NCBI GenBank assembly: GCA_000174895.1
Contig: ACOK01000099.1
Span: 34,407-98,406 of the forward strand
Direction: 5' to 3'
Length of the DNA stretch: 64,000 nt
Source of the DNA: Ruminococcus flavefaciens FD-1
GTDB taxonomy: Bacteria; Bacillota; Clostridia; Oscillospirales; Ruminococcaceae
Shown here: piece by piece, positions 9,090 through 18,577 of the stretch
Layout of the letters: each line of letters starts with the position of its first letter
Numbering within the stretch: position 1 is the stretch's first letter
Notes under the pieces: generated by a model
Told to the model about the DNA's origin: nothing
Database searches by the model: none
What the model saw: only the letters and a program-made list of their open reading frames with translations
Made by a program: the position numbers and the translations under genes

Positions 9090-10409
9090 TCAAAGATTGA
9101 ATATAACGTTGTTTACGATAGACTCGAGGAGTTCCTGTCTGCCGCTGGAAATAGAGTCTGTAACCTCGCCCTTTTCGAGAGCATACTTCTCAAGAGCAGC
9201 CATATCAGCCTTGCCTGAGATGATGTCGAGACCGATTCCCTCGCTCCATGAAGCGTAGCGGTCGGAAATGAAGCTGTCGATACGTCCGTCAGCGATGAGC
9301 TTGCTTGCAGCCTTGTAGCCGAGAGCGAATGCATCCATACCTGCAATGTAGCTGTAGAAGATATCCTCAGGTGTGAAGCTTCCACGTCTTGCCTTTGCAT
9401 CGAAGTTGAGACCGCCGTTTGTGAAGCCGCCAGCCTTGATAACTTCGTACATACACATTGTTGTGTCATAGATATTTGTCGGGAACTGGTCTGTATCCCA
9501 TCCGAGGAGAGGATCGCCCTGGTTTGCGTCGATTGAACCGAAAGCACCGTTTGTTCTTGCTACGCAGAGCTCGTGCTGGAATGTGTGCTGAGCCAGTGTA
9601 GCGTGGTTAGCTTCGATGTTCATCTTGAAATCCTTGTCGAGACCGTACTTTCTGAGGAAGCCGAGAACAGTAGCAGTATCGAAATCGTACTGGTGCTTTG
9701 TTGGCTCCTTTGGCTTAGGCTCGATGTAGAAATCGCCCTTGAAGCCGATAGAACGTCCGTACTCAACAGCCATCTTCATGAGACGAGCCATGTTGTCAAG
9801 CTCAAGGCCCATGTTTGTGTTGAGGAGAGTCTCATAACCCTCACGTCCGCCCCAGAATACGTAGCCTGTACCGCCGAGCTTTACAGTAGACTCGAGAGCC
9901 TTCTTGATCTGTGCAGCTGAGAAAGCGAATACGTCTGCGGATGGTGAAGTACCTGCACCGTGCATGAATCTTGGGTGATCGAAGCACTTAGCTGTACCCC
10001 AGAGGCACTTGAGACCTGTCTCAGCCTGCTTAGCCTTGATGTAATCTGTAACGATGTCCAGCTGAGCGTTTGTGTCCTTCAGTGAGCCGTACTCAGGAGA
10101 AAGATCACGGTCGTGGAAACAGAAGTAATCGATAGAGAGCTTCTGCATGATCTCGAAAGCTGCGTCAACCTTAGCCTTAGCTCTTGCAGCAGGATCATTT
10201 TCGCCCCATGTCTTGTCAGCTGTACCGCAGCCGAACATATCTGTTCCGTCGCCGCCCATTGTATGCCACCATGAGAGAGCAAACTTCATAATGTCACGCA
10301 TCTTCTTGCCGTCAATTACCTCATCAGGATTGTAGTACTTGAATGCGAGAGGATTTGTGCTGTCCTTGCCCTCGTAAGGGATCTTGCTTATGTTCTTGAA
10401 AAATTCCAT
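9090..10409 (-). CDS. xylA: Xylose isomerase
   Basis: 439 residues, the usual length of the long (group II) xylose isomerases. It converts D-xylose to D-xylulose in the cytoplasm with two divalent metals. Active-site blocks are visible: FHDRDLSPE (about residue 100, catalytic His and Asp), [15 protein letters not shown] (metal-binding Glu and Lys), [17 protein letters not shown] and [14 protein letters not shown] precedes the ATG and the gap to the upstream GH3 gene is only 23 bp. No xylulokinase gene is in the window, so the next pathway step must be encoded elsewhere. Confidence 0.97.
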   Translation of the reverse strand: MEFFKNISKIPYEGKDSTNPLAFKYYNPDEVIDGKKMRDIMKFALSWWHTMGGDGTDMFGCGTADKTWGENDPAARAKAKVDAAFEIMQKLSIDYFCFHDRDLSPEYGSLKDTNAQLDIVTDYIKAKQAETGLKCLWGTAKCFDHPRFMHGAGTSPSADVFAFSAAQIKKALESTVKLGGTGYVFWGGREGYETLLNTNMGLELDNMARLMKMAVEYGRSIGFKGDFYIEPKPKEPTKHQYDFDTATVLGFLRKYGLDKDFKMNIEANHATLAQHTFQHELCVARTNGAFGSIDANQGDPLLGWDTDQFPTNIYDTTMCMYEVIKAGGFTNGGLNFDAKARRGSFTPEDIFYSYIAGMDAFALGYKAASKLIADGRIDSFISDRYASWSEGIGLDIISGKADMAALEKYALEKGEVTDSISSGRQELLESIVNNVIFNL

Positions 10410-10432
10410 TTGTGAATGACCTCCAACTTAAA

Positions 10433-12505
10433 TTAGATATTGATAGATAAACAACCTGTGCCTGTGAGCTTTTCACTCAGTGGGTCAGGCTGGGATGTGC
10501 CTGCATAAAGGATGAATCCCTTTGCGGAACGGCTTCTCCTGCCGTTTTCATCAACAGCTTCAAATGCGCTGTCGCCGAGAGTTACCTCAACAACTGTGCT
10601 TTCGCCCTTCTTCAGGAACACTCTCCTGAAGCCGCATAAGCTGTAGAACGGTACATAGTCGCTGCCCTCGCCCTTGATGTAGAACTGAACTACATCCTCG
10701 GTATCAAAGTCACCGGTATTCGTTACCTTTACGGAAGCCTTGCCGTTCTCGAACTTCAGGTCTGAGACCTCAGTCTTTGAATAAGTAAGACCGTAGCCGA
10801 AAGGATAGAGGATATTATCCTGAGTGTATCTGTATGTGCGTCCCTTCATGCTGTAATCAGTAAATTCGGGGAGCTTTGTTGTATCGGTATAGAAAGTAAC
10901 GGGAAGCTTGCCTGACGGAGATATCTTTCCGAAGAGGATATCAGCCAGTGCTGTGCCGCCGAACTGTCCGGGATACCATGCGTGGATAAGTGCGTCGCAG
11001 TCAGCTTCAACGTTGATAGCGCTTCCTGCTGCTGTAACTATGATAACAGGCTTGCCCTTTCTCATGACTGTCTCCACCAGCTTGCGCTGTGCTTCGGGAA
11101 GTCTCAGGTCATTCTTGTCGCCTGATGAGAATTCATTGCCTGTATCGCCTTCTTCGCCTTCGATAGTAGCGTCGAGACCTACACAGAGGACTACGACATC
11201 CGAATGCTCGGTAACTATCTCTGCTTCCGAAAGTCTGTCATCTGCCACAGCAAGTCCCATGCATCTGTCCTTGTAGAGGTGGCTGCCCTCGGAGTAGAGA
11301 ACTCTGCCGCCGAAAGCATCCTGGATGCCTTCAAGGAAAGTGATGTAGCGGTCTGCTCTGCCGTTGTAGTTGCCCTCAAGTGCAGGGCGGCTGTCGGCAT
11401 TGGGGCCGATGACACCGATAGTCTTTATCTTTGAAGGATCAAGAGGAAGAATGCCGTTGTTCTTCAGCATTACCATTGATCTTTCAGAGCATTTTCTTGC
11501 GTAAGCCTTGTTCTCCTCGTTTGCAACGATGCTGTAATCCAGCTTATCGTACTCGGTCTCGTCATCGAACATACCGAGACGGACTCTTGTCCTCATAAGG
11601 TGGGTGCAGGCCTTTTTGATGTCCTCATCATTGATAAGGCCTTCATTGTAAGCATGAAGCAGATGGAGATATGTATTGCCGCAGTTCAGGTCGCAGCCCA
11701 GCTTTAAAGCCATAGCAGCCGACTCGGGAGCGGTCTTTGTTACCATATGATTTGTGTGGAAATCACGTATAGCCCAGCAGTCGGAAACGAAGTAGCCGTC
11801 GAAGCCCCATTCGTCAAGCTTGCCCATCAGGAACTTGCTTGCACAGGCAGGTTCTCCGTTCACTCTGTTGTAAGCGCCCATAACGCCTTCCACTTTAGCT
11901 TCTTTGACAAGTGCCTCAAAAGCAGGGAGGTAAGTCTCCTCCATATCCTTTGGTGAAGCAACTGCATCGAATTCATGTCTGATGGCTTCGGGGCCGCTGT
12001 GAACAGCCAGATGCTTTGCACAGGCAGCTGTTTTCAGCACTTCGCCTTCGCCCTGAAGTCCCTTTGCAAAGGCAACGCCGAGACGTGTTGTCAGGTAAGG
12101 GTCTTCGCCGTAGGTCTCCTGACCTCTTCCCCATCGGGGATCACGGAATATATTTACATTCGGTGACCAGAGGCATAAGCCCTTGTAGATATCGTGGTCG
12201 CCGTGTGCGGAATATTCATTGTACTTTGCTCTTGCTTCATCACCGATGATGCTGCCGACTTTATTCATAGCCTCCTCATCGAACATAGCTGCAAGGCCTA
12301 TAGCCTGCGGGAACATAGTAGCTGTTCCTGCTCTTGCAACTCCGTGGAGGCCCTCGCTCCACCAGTTATATGCGGGGATATCAAGTCTGTCAACGGCGGG
12401 AGCGTCGTATTTTAACTGAGAGGCTTGTTCCTCAAGGGTAAGTCTGTTAGTAAGATCTTCTGCTCTTTCCTGAGCCGAAAGACTTTTGTCCTTGTATTTT
12501 TCCAA
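10433..12505 (-). CDS. Glycoside hydrolase family 3, probable beta-xylosidase
   Basis: 690 residues. The open frame runs to 12550, but I choose the TTG at 12503-12505, since AAAGGAGA lies 6-7 nt before it and the ATG in between is too close to that site. GH3 features: YGEDPYLTTRLG and KHLAVHSGPE in the first domain, the nucleophile region YFVSDCWAIRDFH (Asp of SDC), and a C-terminal fibronectin-III-like domain (about 590-690). There is no signal peptide, so it acts in the cytoplasm on imported oligosaccharides. The xylose isomerase directly downstream argues for xylosidase over glucosidase activity, but specificity is inferred from context. Confidence 0.9.
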   Translation of the reverse strand: MEKYKDKSLSAQERAEDLTNRLTLEEQASQLKYDAPAVDRLDIPAYNWWSEGLHGVARAGTATMFPQAIGLAAMFDEEAMNKVGSIIGDEARAKYNEYSAHGDHDIYKGLCLWSPNVNIFRDPRWGRGQETYGEDPYLTTRLGVAFAKGLQGEGEVLKTAACAKHLAVHSGPEAIRHEFDAVASPKDMEETYLPAFEALVKEAKVEGVMGAYNRVNGEPACASKFLMGKLDEWGFDGYFVSDCWAIRDFHTNHMVTKTAPESAAMALKLGCDLNCGNTYLHLLHAYNEGLINDEDIKKACTHLMRTRVRLGMFDDETEYDKLDYSIVANEENKAYARKCSERSMVMLKNNGILPLDPSKIKTIGVIGPNADSRPALEGNYNGRADRYITFLEGIQDAFGGRVLYSEGSHLYKDRCMGLAVADDRLSEAEIVTEHSDVVVLCVGLDATIEGEEGDTGNEFSSGDKNDLRLPEAQRKLVETVMRKGKPVIIVTAAGSAINVEADCDALIHAWYPGQFGGTALADILFGKISPSGKLPVTFYTDTTKLPEFTDYSMKGRTYRYTQDNILYPFGYGLTYSKTEVSDLKFENGKASVKVTNTGDFDTEDVVQFYIKGEGSDYVPFYSLCGFRRVFLKKGESTVVEVTLGDSAFEAVDENGRRSRSAKGFILYAGTSQPDPLSEKLTGTGCLSINI

Positions 12506-12541
12506 GCACATTCTCCTTTCATAGGGTATTACTTTATCTGA

Positions 12542-12582
12542 CGCTGACATTCAGCTGCCGCCTTATGCAGTTCCTGTCAGCG
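12542..12582 (-). promoter_or_regulatory. Intercistronic hairpin before the GH3 gene
   Basis: CGCTGACA (12542-12549) pairs with TGTCAGCG (12575-12582), with further inner pairing. It lies between the mutarotase-like gene and GH3. No T-tract follows on the minus strand. Confidence 0.4.
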
Positions 12583-12588
12583 GTTTTA

Positions 12589-13485
12589 TCATGACGTTAT
12601 ATTGGATATATATTCGTTTATGACCTTATCGGCATTCCAGTCGCTGCTGCGGAGTTCCCACTTTTCAGTGATGGAAGCAGTCTCGCCGGGCTGGTACTTC
12701 TTCATTTCGCCGAGGATCTCACATTCAAGGAAGAGATTATTGGTGTAGGTCTCAAAATTACAGCAGAAATCGGGATATGAGGTGTTCTTGTAGTCCTCAA
12801 AACTCTTTCTGAATATCTGGCTGCCGTTGACGTAGATTATCTGGCCGCCGGTAACATTGAATCCCACCTTGAAAGCTTTCTTGGCGGACGGGTCATGTTT
12901 AAGGAGAGCGTACTTATCGGAGAGAGTGAATCTTTCATCCTTCACATCCGAATAGCTCCATAAAGACATTGTCCTGTTGGGAAGAAATCCGTTATTGTCG
13001 CTGCACAGGGGGATTATCTCCGTTCCGCCTGCTGCAAGGCCTGTAACGGACCATGGAGCGAATTCAGCAGCTTTTCCCGAGCAGTTGGTTATGCGGTTCT
13101 CGACAAAAACAGCATTTTCCTCATTCATCGTTATCGTAAGGCTGAACTGTTTGCCGAAAGCAGTCTTCGCAGGAGTAAGCGTCAGTGTATTTCCGTCGTA
13201 GTCTACGTTGACCTTGGAATTATCGGGAAGATAAGTCTCGGGCACTGTTTCGGGAGCGCACCAGATGCGGTGGCCGCCGTAAGCGTACCATACGCCGTAG
13301 CCCTTGTTTATCTCGTAGAAATTGCGTTCCGTATCCTCAAAGAGAACATTCTGTCCGTCGCAGAAACCGAAGAAGACTATTCTCGGCCCTACATCTATAG
13401 TAGCGATCAGCTTTATAGTTCCGTTTTCGAGGCAGATACAGTTTCCGTAATTCTTGTATTTCATTTCGTAGCATTTAACTTCCAT
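12589..13485 (-). CDS. DUF4380-like (galactose-mutarotase fold) protein
   Basis: 298 residues, first gene of the xylose operon, start supported by a GGGGG purine-rich site. The sequence is beta-rich and carries YGGHRIWCAPE and a preceding DVGPRIVFFGF, typical of the DUF4380 branch of aldose-epimerase-like proteins. No signal peptide, so cytoplasmic. Its position before GH3 and xylA suggests a role in sugar anomer handling or in recognising an oligosaccharide. Catalysis is not established for this family, so I give no reaction. Confidence 0.7.
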   Translation of the reverse strand: MEVKCYEMKYKNYGNCICLENGTIKLIATIDVGPRIVFFGFCDGQNVLFEDTERNFYEINKGYGVWYAYGGHRIWCAPETVPETYLPDNSKVNVDYDGNTLTLTPAKTAFGKQFSLTITMNEENAVFVENRITNCSGKAAEFAPWSVTGLAAGGTEIIPLCSDNNGFLPNRTMSLWSYSDVKDERFTLSDKYALLKHDPSAKKAFKVGFNVTGGQIIYVNGSQIFRKSFEDYKNTSYPDFCCNFETYTNNLFLECEILGEMKKYQPGETASITEKWELRSSDWNADKVINEYISNITS

Positions 13486-13561
13486 ACTCTTACCCCCATC
13501 AACAGGCAGACTTCTGTCGTCTATTGTCTTTCTATGATATTATTATAATACTTAGTAGCAA

Positions 13562-13570
13562 ATTATACCA
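13562..13570 (-). promoter_or_regulatory. Extended -10 promoter of the xylose operon
   Basis: Minus-strand TGGTATAAT is a consensus extended -10 element about 75 bp upstream of the start at 13485. The -35 region is poor, consistent with dependence on an activator such as the divergent AraC protein. Confidence 0.5.
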
Positions 13571-13631
13571 CTCATTTATTGCGGTCATTCTATCAAGAAT
13601 TGCTAATGTTTCACAATTTTTTCGATTTCTC

Positions 13632-13661
13632 TTTACAAATATCAGTGTTTTGTTGTATAAT
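13632..13661 (+). promoter_or_regulatory. Promoter of the AraC-family gene
   Basis: TTTACA (13632-13637), 18-bp spacer, TATAAT (13656-13661), about 105 bp before the start codon. Confidence 0.6.
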
Positions 13662-13768
13662 ACCATTAAAAGAAACAAAACTTCGGGACTTTTCACAGGA
13701 AACGGTCTGCAAGTTGTCTAAAAGTTAACAATCAAGCCATCACAAAAAATGGTCAGGAGGTCATATTA

Positions 13769-14629
13769 ATGATAAAGAATCTTTCAGGAGTGTATGAGAC
13801 CGTAGAATACGAAAATCAGCGGTTTGTTATGCTCTATGATAACGACGAGATAGAGGAATACCCTACCCACTGGCATAATGCCGTTGAAGTGATAATACCT
13901 CTGCACAACGGATTTACCGTAGTTTCGGGAGGTGTGGAGTATCATCTCAGCGAAAAGGAGATCATCGTTATCCCTCCGGGAGAGCTTCATTCAATGCCTG
14001 CCCAGGACGGCCGCAGGATCATCTTCCAGTGCGATAACTCGGTGATAAGCGAAGTACCATCGCTTGAGTCGATCCTCCCCGTTTTCAGCTCAGCCGTACA
14101 CATCACCCCGTCGCTGAACAAAGAACTGTACGTTCTGGCAAGAAAGAACATCCTCGATATCTACACCGAGTACTACTCAAAAGCGCCGATGGCCGATGTA
14201 AGGATATATATGTACCTCATCACGATCCTGACAGCTATCAGGGAATTCCAGCTCAACAGCGCCGACGAGAACTCCGCATCCGCTGCCGAGAACTCCGACG
14301 AAAGCCGAAAATTCGGGCTTGTTACCAAGTACATCAACCAGAACTATATGTATGAGCTCCCACTGGAAAAGCTGGCCTCCATCGCTGGCTACAGCAAATA
14401 CCACTTCTCACGCATATTCAAAAAGTACAATAATATGTCCTACATCCAGTACATCAACAGCAAAAGAATAAAGGCTGCCGAAAGACTTATGGCAGACTCC
14501 TCCCTCCCTATCACGGAAGTGGCTATGCAGTGCGGTTTTTCCAGCCTTACCACATTTAACCGTGCATTCAGAAAAGCCAAGGGATGCACACCGACTGAAT
14601 TCCGTAAGCTCTTCAAGATCAATGACTGA
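13769..14629 (+). CDS. AraC-family transcriptional regulator
   Basis: 286 residues with AGGAGG upstream. N-terminal cupin-type sensor (about 20-110, WHNAVEVIIPLHNGF and IPPGELHSM). C-terminal pair of helix-turn-helix motifs (about 190-285, LEKLASIAGYSKYHFSRIFK and ITEVAMQCGFSSLTTFNRAF). It is divergent from the xylose operon with a shared 283-bp intergenic region, so it is the obvious candidate activator of that operon in response to an imported sugar. That target assignment is from position only. Confidence 0.9.
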   Translation: MIKNLSGVYETVEYENQRFVMLYDNDEIEEYPTHWHNAVEVIIPLHNGFTVVSGGVEYHLSEKEIIVIPPGELHSMPAQDGRRIIFQCDNSVISEVPSLESILPVFSSAVHITPSLNKELYVLARKNILDIYTEYYSKAPMADVRIYMYLITILTAIREFQLNSADENSASAAENSDESRKFGLVTKYINQNYMYELPLEKLASIAGYSKYHFSRIFKKYNNMSYIQYINSKRIKAAERLMADSSLPITEVAMQCGFSSLTTFNRAFRKAKGCTPTEFRKLFKIND

Positions 14630-14704
14630 ACCATATTTTTCTGACCATTAATTGCGATTTGCATTATTTGTTTTTTATTTTTCCAACAATATTTGAAGTT
14701 CAAA

Positions 14705-14735
14705 AAACTCCGCACCCATTATGGATGCGGAGTTT
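14705..14735. terminator. Bidirectional terminator between AraC and MATE genes
   Basis: AAACTCCGCA / TGCGGAGTTT stem with further inner pairing. A T6 run follows on the minus strand and a broken T-run on the plus strand. It can serve both convergent genes. Confidence 0.75.
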
Positions 14736-14900
14736 CTGTTTGTCCGTTATAAGATTTTATTTTTTCCCATTGGCTGTTTGTCACAGTCACTGCTTACATT
14801 ATATAACAAACGCTCTGCAAAATCAAGTAATAGTTTTACTTTCAGTTAATTTTGTCATTCTCACCAATAACACAATTTCCCTTGGCCTGCCAGTTGTACA

Positions 14901-16316
14901 CTATGCTTGATTTTCGTCCATGATATCATCAATGATATTGTTGATCCAGATGTCGCTTTTCACCATGAAATAGCCGATGAATACCTTTACTATCTCGATA
15001 AGCGACAGCACCGCAAACAGAATGTGTATATCCAGATCTGTACAGTAGCTGAGTATCGCTCCCAGCGGTATTACCAGCAGCCATGTGAAGCCGAAGTCGA
15101 ACAGGAAAGTCAGTCCCGTTTTGCCGCCGCTTCGCAGTGTGAAGTAGCAGGCATTCGTATAAGACCACAGCGGCATACATATCGCCTGTATCACTATCAT
15201 GAAGCCTGCCAGCGAGCGTATCTCCTCCTCTGTTTTGTACAGCATGGGGAAAAATCCAGCCAGCGAAAGCGCACATACTGCCACAACCATCGATGCGGCA
15301 ATCGCAAAGAATATCAGCTTATTGTCAAGGTCACGTGCCTCCTTCAGCTTGCCTGCCCCCAGCTTTGCTCCCACCATTATTGAGATGCAAACGCCAAGCT
15401 GTACATATATTGCTCCGAACAGGTTTGTGATCGTGCTTGAGATGTTTCTCGCCGCCACAGCTTCTATGCCTCGGACCGAGTAGAACTGCGCTATTACTGA
15501 CATTCCCGCCGCCCAGAGAAACTCGTTCAGCAGCAGCGGAGTGCCACGCTTTATGATGTCCCCTGCCAGTTTCGGCGGAATCCGGAATCCTCTGAACAGC
15601 CCGATGATGTACTTGTTTTTCTCCTTGTGGGTATGGGTCCACACCACCTTTACCAGAGTCTCTATAAATTTTGCAATAACAGTTGCAATTGCGGCGCCGC
15701 TCACTCCCAGCGCAGGACAGCCGAATTTGCCGAAGATAAGGCAATAGTCCAGCACCACGTTCAGCCCCACCGCCGACATGGAAGCTATCATCGGTATTTT
15801 CGTATAGCCGCACTCGCTGAGTACGCTTGAGTAGGCCTGACCGATACCGAAAGGTATGAAGCCGATGAACATTATCCTCATGTACTTCATGCCGCTTTCC
15901 AGTGTCATAGCGATAAGCTGAGGATCATCGTCCTTGCTGAGGAAAAGCCGTATCAGCTGCTTGTCGAAAAGCCCGAATACCGCCAGTGCTATTGCAGTGA
16001 CGACAGTGCATATCAGCAGGCGGAAGCGGAAGGTGTACTTCTGTCCCTCGCTGTCGCCCTTACCAAAGAACTGCGCACCGAAGATGCCGGCCCCCGAAAC
16101 TGCGCCGAAAAGTGTGATGTTGAACACGAACACGAACTGATTGACGATGGAGACTCCGCTCATTTCCGCCGTTCCGATCTGTCCCACCATGATATTGTCG
16201 ATCATGCTGACGAAGTTGGTGACCATATTCTGTAGTATCATCGGCACTACCATCAGCAGTACACGGCGGTAAAACCGCTTGTCTCCGATAAATTTGTCTC
16301 TGAATTTTGCTGACAT
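14901..16316 (-). CDS. MATE-family efflux transporter
   Basis: 471 residues from the ATG at 16314-16316, preceded by AAAGGAGA. The frame stays open to 16355, but that part crosses a terminator hairpin. About twelve membrane segments in two similar halves. The first half begins with the family pattern FVSMIDNIMVGQIGTAEMSGV. MATE proteins export drugs or metabolites using Na+ or H+ gradients; the substrate cannot be told from sequence. The 5' side is odd: the T-tract of a strong intrinsic terminator merges into its ribosome-binding region, leaving no room for a separate promoter between the hairpin and the gene. Confidence 0.9.
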   Translation of the reverse strand: MSAKFRDKFIGDKRFYRRVLLMVVPMILQNMVTNFVSMIDNIMVGQIGTAEMSGVSIVNQFVFVFNITLFGAVSGAGIFGAQFFGKGDSEGQKYTFRFRLLICTVVTAIALAVFGLFDKQLIRLFLSKDDDPQLIAMTLESGMKYMRIMFIGFIPFGIGQAYSSVLSECGYTKIPMIASMSAVGLNVVLDYCLIFGKFGCPALGVSGAAIATVIAKFIETLVKVVWTHTHKEKNKYIIGLFRGFRIPPKLAGDIIKRGTPLLLNEFLWAAGMSVIAQFYSVRGIEAVAARNISSTITNLFGAIYVQLGVCISIMVGAKLGAGKLKEARDLDNKLIFFAIAASMVVAVCALSLAGFFPMLYKTEEEIRSLAGFMIVIQAICMPLWSYTNACYFTLRSGGKTGLTFLFDFGFTWLLVIPLGAILSYCTDLDIHILFAVLSLIEIVKVFIGYFMVKSDIWINNIIDDIMDENQA

Positions 16317-16340
16317 ATATCTCCTTTCAAAAAAGAAAAA

Positions 16341-16370
16341 GCCATACAAGCACATAAGTACTTGTATGGC
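16341..16370 (-). terminator. Terminator-type hairpin immediately upstream of the MATE start
   Basis: Perfect 10-bp stem GCCATACAAG / CTTGTATGGC with a 10-nt loop, then TTTTTC and TTTTTT on the minus strand. It lies 10 nt after the stop of the upstream membrane-protein gene and 25 nt before the MATE start. Confidence 0.85.
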
Positions 16371-16379
16371 ACATTTTTT

Positions 16380-16916
16380 CTAATCAATAACTACGCCCCA
16401 GCCTGAACTTATCTTGCTGTATAGTCGCATTTTCTCCTGCTTCTTCTGCTTCTTGAAAACCATTAAAATACCTACAGCAGCACCGATAGTCAGCAAAACA
16501 GAAAGAATAATGCCAACTGTCTTAGGCAGTGGAAGAACTGCGAGGAAAAGAACCCAAATGATAACAGCAGCAATAAGGATCAGTGGAAGGCAGAAGGTTG
16601 TGAAGCTTCTGTTCTTGATCTTGATATAATGCTGGATATCCTTTATATTGAGGTTCTCGTAGTTACGAGCGATAAAATTATCAGGCTGAGCCCATTTACA
16701 GAACTGTGCTACGTTCTCGAACTTTACAGTATAATCCTGATAATCGTGGAATCTTTCATTATAATGTGAAACACGGTATGTTACGAGAACAGAGTTTGAG
16801 GAATTCTCTGCATCCATAACGTGAATTATATTACCTGCCTCTGCCTGACCTTTCAAGGTCTTAGAGACAAGAAATTTTCTGTCTATTGCCTCATCAATAT
16901 TGAGCAAATAAGTCAT
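16380..16916 (-). CDS. Small membrane protein of unknown function
   Basis: 178 residues from the ATG at 16914-16916, chosen because AAGGAAG lies 8 nt upstream; an in-frame GTG nine bases earlier overlaps that site. The N-terminal two thirds are soluble and have no motif I recognise. Two adjacent hydrophobic segments (about 105-130 and 135-155) and a Lys-rich tail (KKQKKQEKMR) follow. I do not recognise the family. A consensus promoter lies about 110 bp upstream (17026-17054). Transcription continues toward the MATE gene through the hairpin at 16341-16370. Confidence 0.7.
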   Translation of the reverse strand: MTYLLNIDEAIDRKFLVSKTLKGQAEAGNIIHVMDAENSSNSVLVTYRVSHYNERFHDYQDYTVKFENVAQFCKWAQPDNFIARNYENLNIKDIQHYIKIKNRSFTTFCLPLILIAAVIIWVLFLAVLPLPKTVGIILSVLLTIGAAVGILMVFKKQKKQEKMRLYSKISSGWGVVID

Positions 16917-17286
16917 AACCAACACTTCCTTGACATGTAAAATATTAAACAGTGCTTATTAATTTTTTTGATACAGGTCTCAGATCAACCGTTTGAAACG
17001 AATACATACATTTTTTATCATTTTCATTATAGCATAAAACGATAAAAATTGCAAGGTAAAAGCATACTTATTCCTGACAGCAGGCAGAATTTCGCCATAA
17101 TCACGCAATTCACGGAAAAAACAGCATTACTATTTGACAAATTCGATAATATTATACATATAGTTTTTGCTGTTATATGCGTTTTCACTGCATCAGCCTC
17201 TCAGAAAAGTCTGCTTTTATGAACTTCGTGCAAGACTGATATGCTGTATTACCGTTTGATCATTCTTTATGTCCGGATCAGAATCG
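16917..17286. other. Intergenic region, AT-rich
   Basis: No gene seen. It contains the promoter at 17026-17054 for the small membrane protein and the 3' flank of the phospho-signalling operon. No clear terminator with a T-tract was found for that operon. Confidence 0.6.
17026..17054 (-). promoter_or_regulatory. Sigma-A promoter of the small membrane-protein gene
   Basis: Minus-strand TTGCAA (17049-17054), 17-bp spacer, TATAAT (17026-17031). Confidence 0.75.
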
Positions 17287-18468
17287 TTACATTTTTTTCT
17301 TGAAGTTGAAGTTTGCCTTAGCTACTTTCTTCTTATCCTTAGCCAGCTTGAGCATATCTTCCTTGCTCATGTTGTCGCTTTCATCACTTGATTCATCTTC
17401 GCCAAGGAAGTTGCTGAGGCGCTTCTTGTAAGCTGCTCCGCTTTCACCTGGAGTATTCATAACGCTCTGGCTCTGCTGATAAGCACTGCCGCCCGGAACT
17501 CCGCCTCCTACATGTACTGAAGGGCTGCCGTATGCACCGCCGTATGGAGCTGCATTCTGAGGATTCATATTCTGCTGATACATTGAATTATGAGCACCTG
17601 ACATATATGGGTTCGGCTGAGGGAAGTTCTCCTGAGGATAGCCCTGCTGAGGATACATACCCTGCTGGGGATAGCCCTGCTGAGGATAGTAGCCCTGCTG
17701 GGGATACTGAGGATAATAGCCCTGCTGCGGGTAACCCTGCTGAGGGTACATACCCTGCTGCTGCTGAGGGAATCCGCCGCCGTGAGTTGCATACACGCCC
17801 TGCTGAGGATAGCCCTGAAGAGGAGGCATATATGCAGTCGGGAAGCCGCTTGCGCCCACTTCCTGAGCATCAGCCGGCTTATTGTAGAGAGAATTGATCT
17901 CTCCGCCCTGACCTACAGGCATTTCCTTAGCTGCCTCAGGTCCGCCGTAGAATGGGTTATTTTCGTCTACATCGAATCCTGCTGAGAAGTCTGCCGGTGC
18001 GCCGACATTTGCGTTTGGCACAGCCGGTCCCGGTGCAGGAGTCTCGTCATCGTAACCGCTGAGGAAATCAGGGGTATCCACTGATGTTACGAGGCTTGCA
18101 GCCGTGGAAACTTCTTCGGGATTCATCAATATCTCACAAGCGCCGTTTTCAACGCTTGCACGCATCAGCTTTGCAAGGCATCCTTCGTTAGGCTGCATGA
18201 AGCTGTTGTCATCGAGTGTTATAAGGATCATCTGCTTAGCCTTTACGCCGCCTGCAGCGATAACAGCATTAGCTGCAATATCCTCTGCCGGGTTGACTTC
18301 AACTGTACCCTCATCCACCTTAACGCTTGTAACTCCCGAGAAGATCTCCTGAGAGTCAGCTATAATAAGGCAAAGACACGCATCGGGATCAGAAAGATAT
18401 CCTTCTCTTGCCTCTTTTATTTTCTTTGCAAAATTCTGGGCAGTACTATATAATGTGCTTTTATCCAT
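17287..18468 (-). CDS. Protein with deaminase-like N-domain and Pro-Gln-Gly-Tyr repeat region
   Basis: 393 residues, last gene of the five-gene signalling operon. The first 130 residues read like a cytidine-deaminase fold (ADSQEIFSGV, then NPAEDIAANAVIAAGG, then QPNEGCLAKLM). A Glu aligns with the catalytic Glu, but the expected zinc ligands are only partly kept, so it is probably not an active deaminase. Residues about 215-290 are imperfect repeats of YPQQGYYPQQGMYPQQ, a low-complexity segment likely to be disordered. The C-terminus is charged and Lys-rich (LAKDKKKVAKANFNFKKKM). Function unknown; it may be a substrate or scaffold of the kinase/phosphatase pair (inference). The ribosome site is weak. 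Confidence 0.7.
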   Translation of the reverse strand: MDKSTLYSTAQNFAKKIKEAREGYLSDPDACLCLIIADSQEIFSGVTSVKVDEGTVEVNPAEDIAANAVIAAGGVKAKQMILITLDDNSFMQPNEGCLAKLMRASVENGACEILMNPEEVSTAASLVTSVDTPDFLSGYDDETPAPGPAVPNANVGAPADFSAGFDVDENNPFYGGPEAAKEMPVGQGGEINSLYNKPADAQEVGASGFPTAYMPPLQGYPQQGVYATHGGGFPQQQQGMYPQQGYPQQGYYPQYPQQGYYPQQGYPQQGMYPQQGYPQENFPQPNPYMSGAHNSMYQQNMNPQNAAPYGGAYGSPSVHVGGGVPGGSAYQQSQSVMNTPGESGAAYKKRLSNFLGEDESSDESDNMSKEDMLKLAKDKKKVAKANFNFKKKM

Positions 18469-18577
18469 AGCTTACACCACTTTTCCTTTTCGCTAATCAA
18501 ATTTTCCCGTACCGCCCCAACAGTACGGATCCTATTTGCCAATCCTATATCCCGCTGCTATGCACACACAGCAAAGC

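Noticed and set aside
8751..9218. 155-codon plus-strand frame
   Set aside because: Antisense to the start of the binding-protein gene; its Asp/Ser-rich residues mirror the Ser/Glu linker.
14907..15830. Several plus- and minus-strand frames over the MATE gene
   Set aside because: Alternative-frame shadows of a clear multi-pass transporter gene.
17620..17770. Direct repeats resembling a CRISPR or minisatellite array
   Set aside because: The period is in whole codons and the repeats encode the YPQQG tract in the gene at 17287-18468; there are no spacers.
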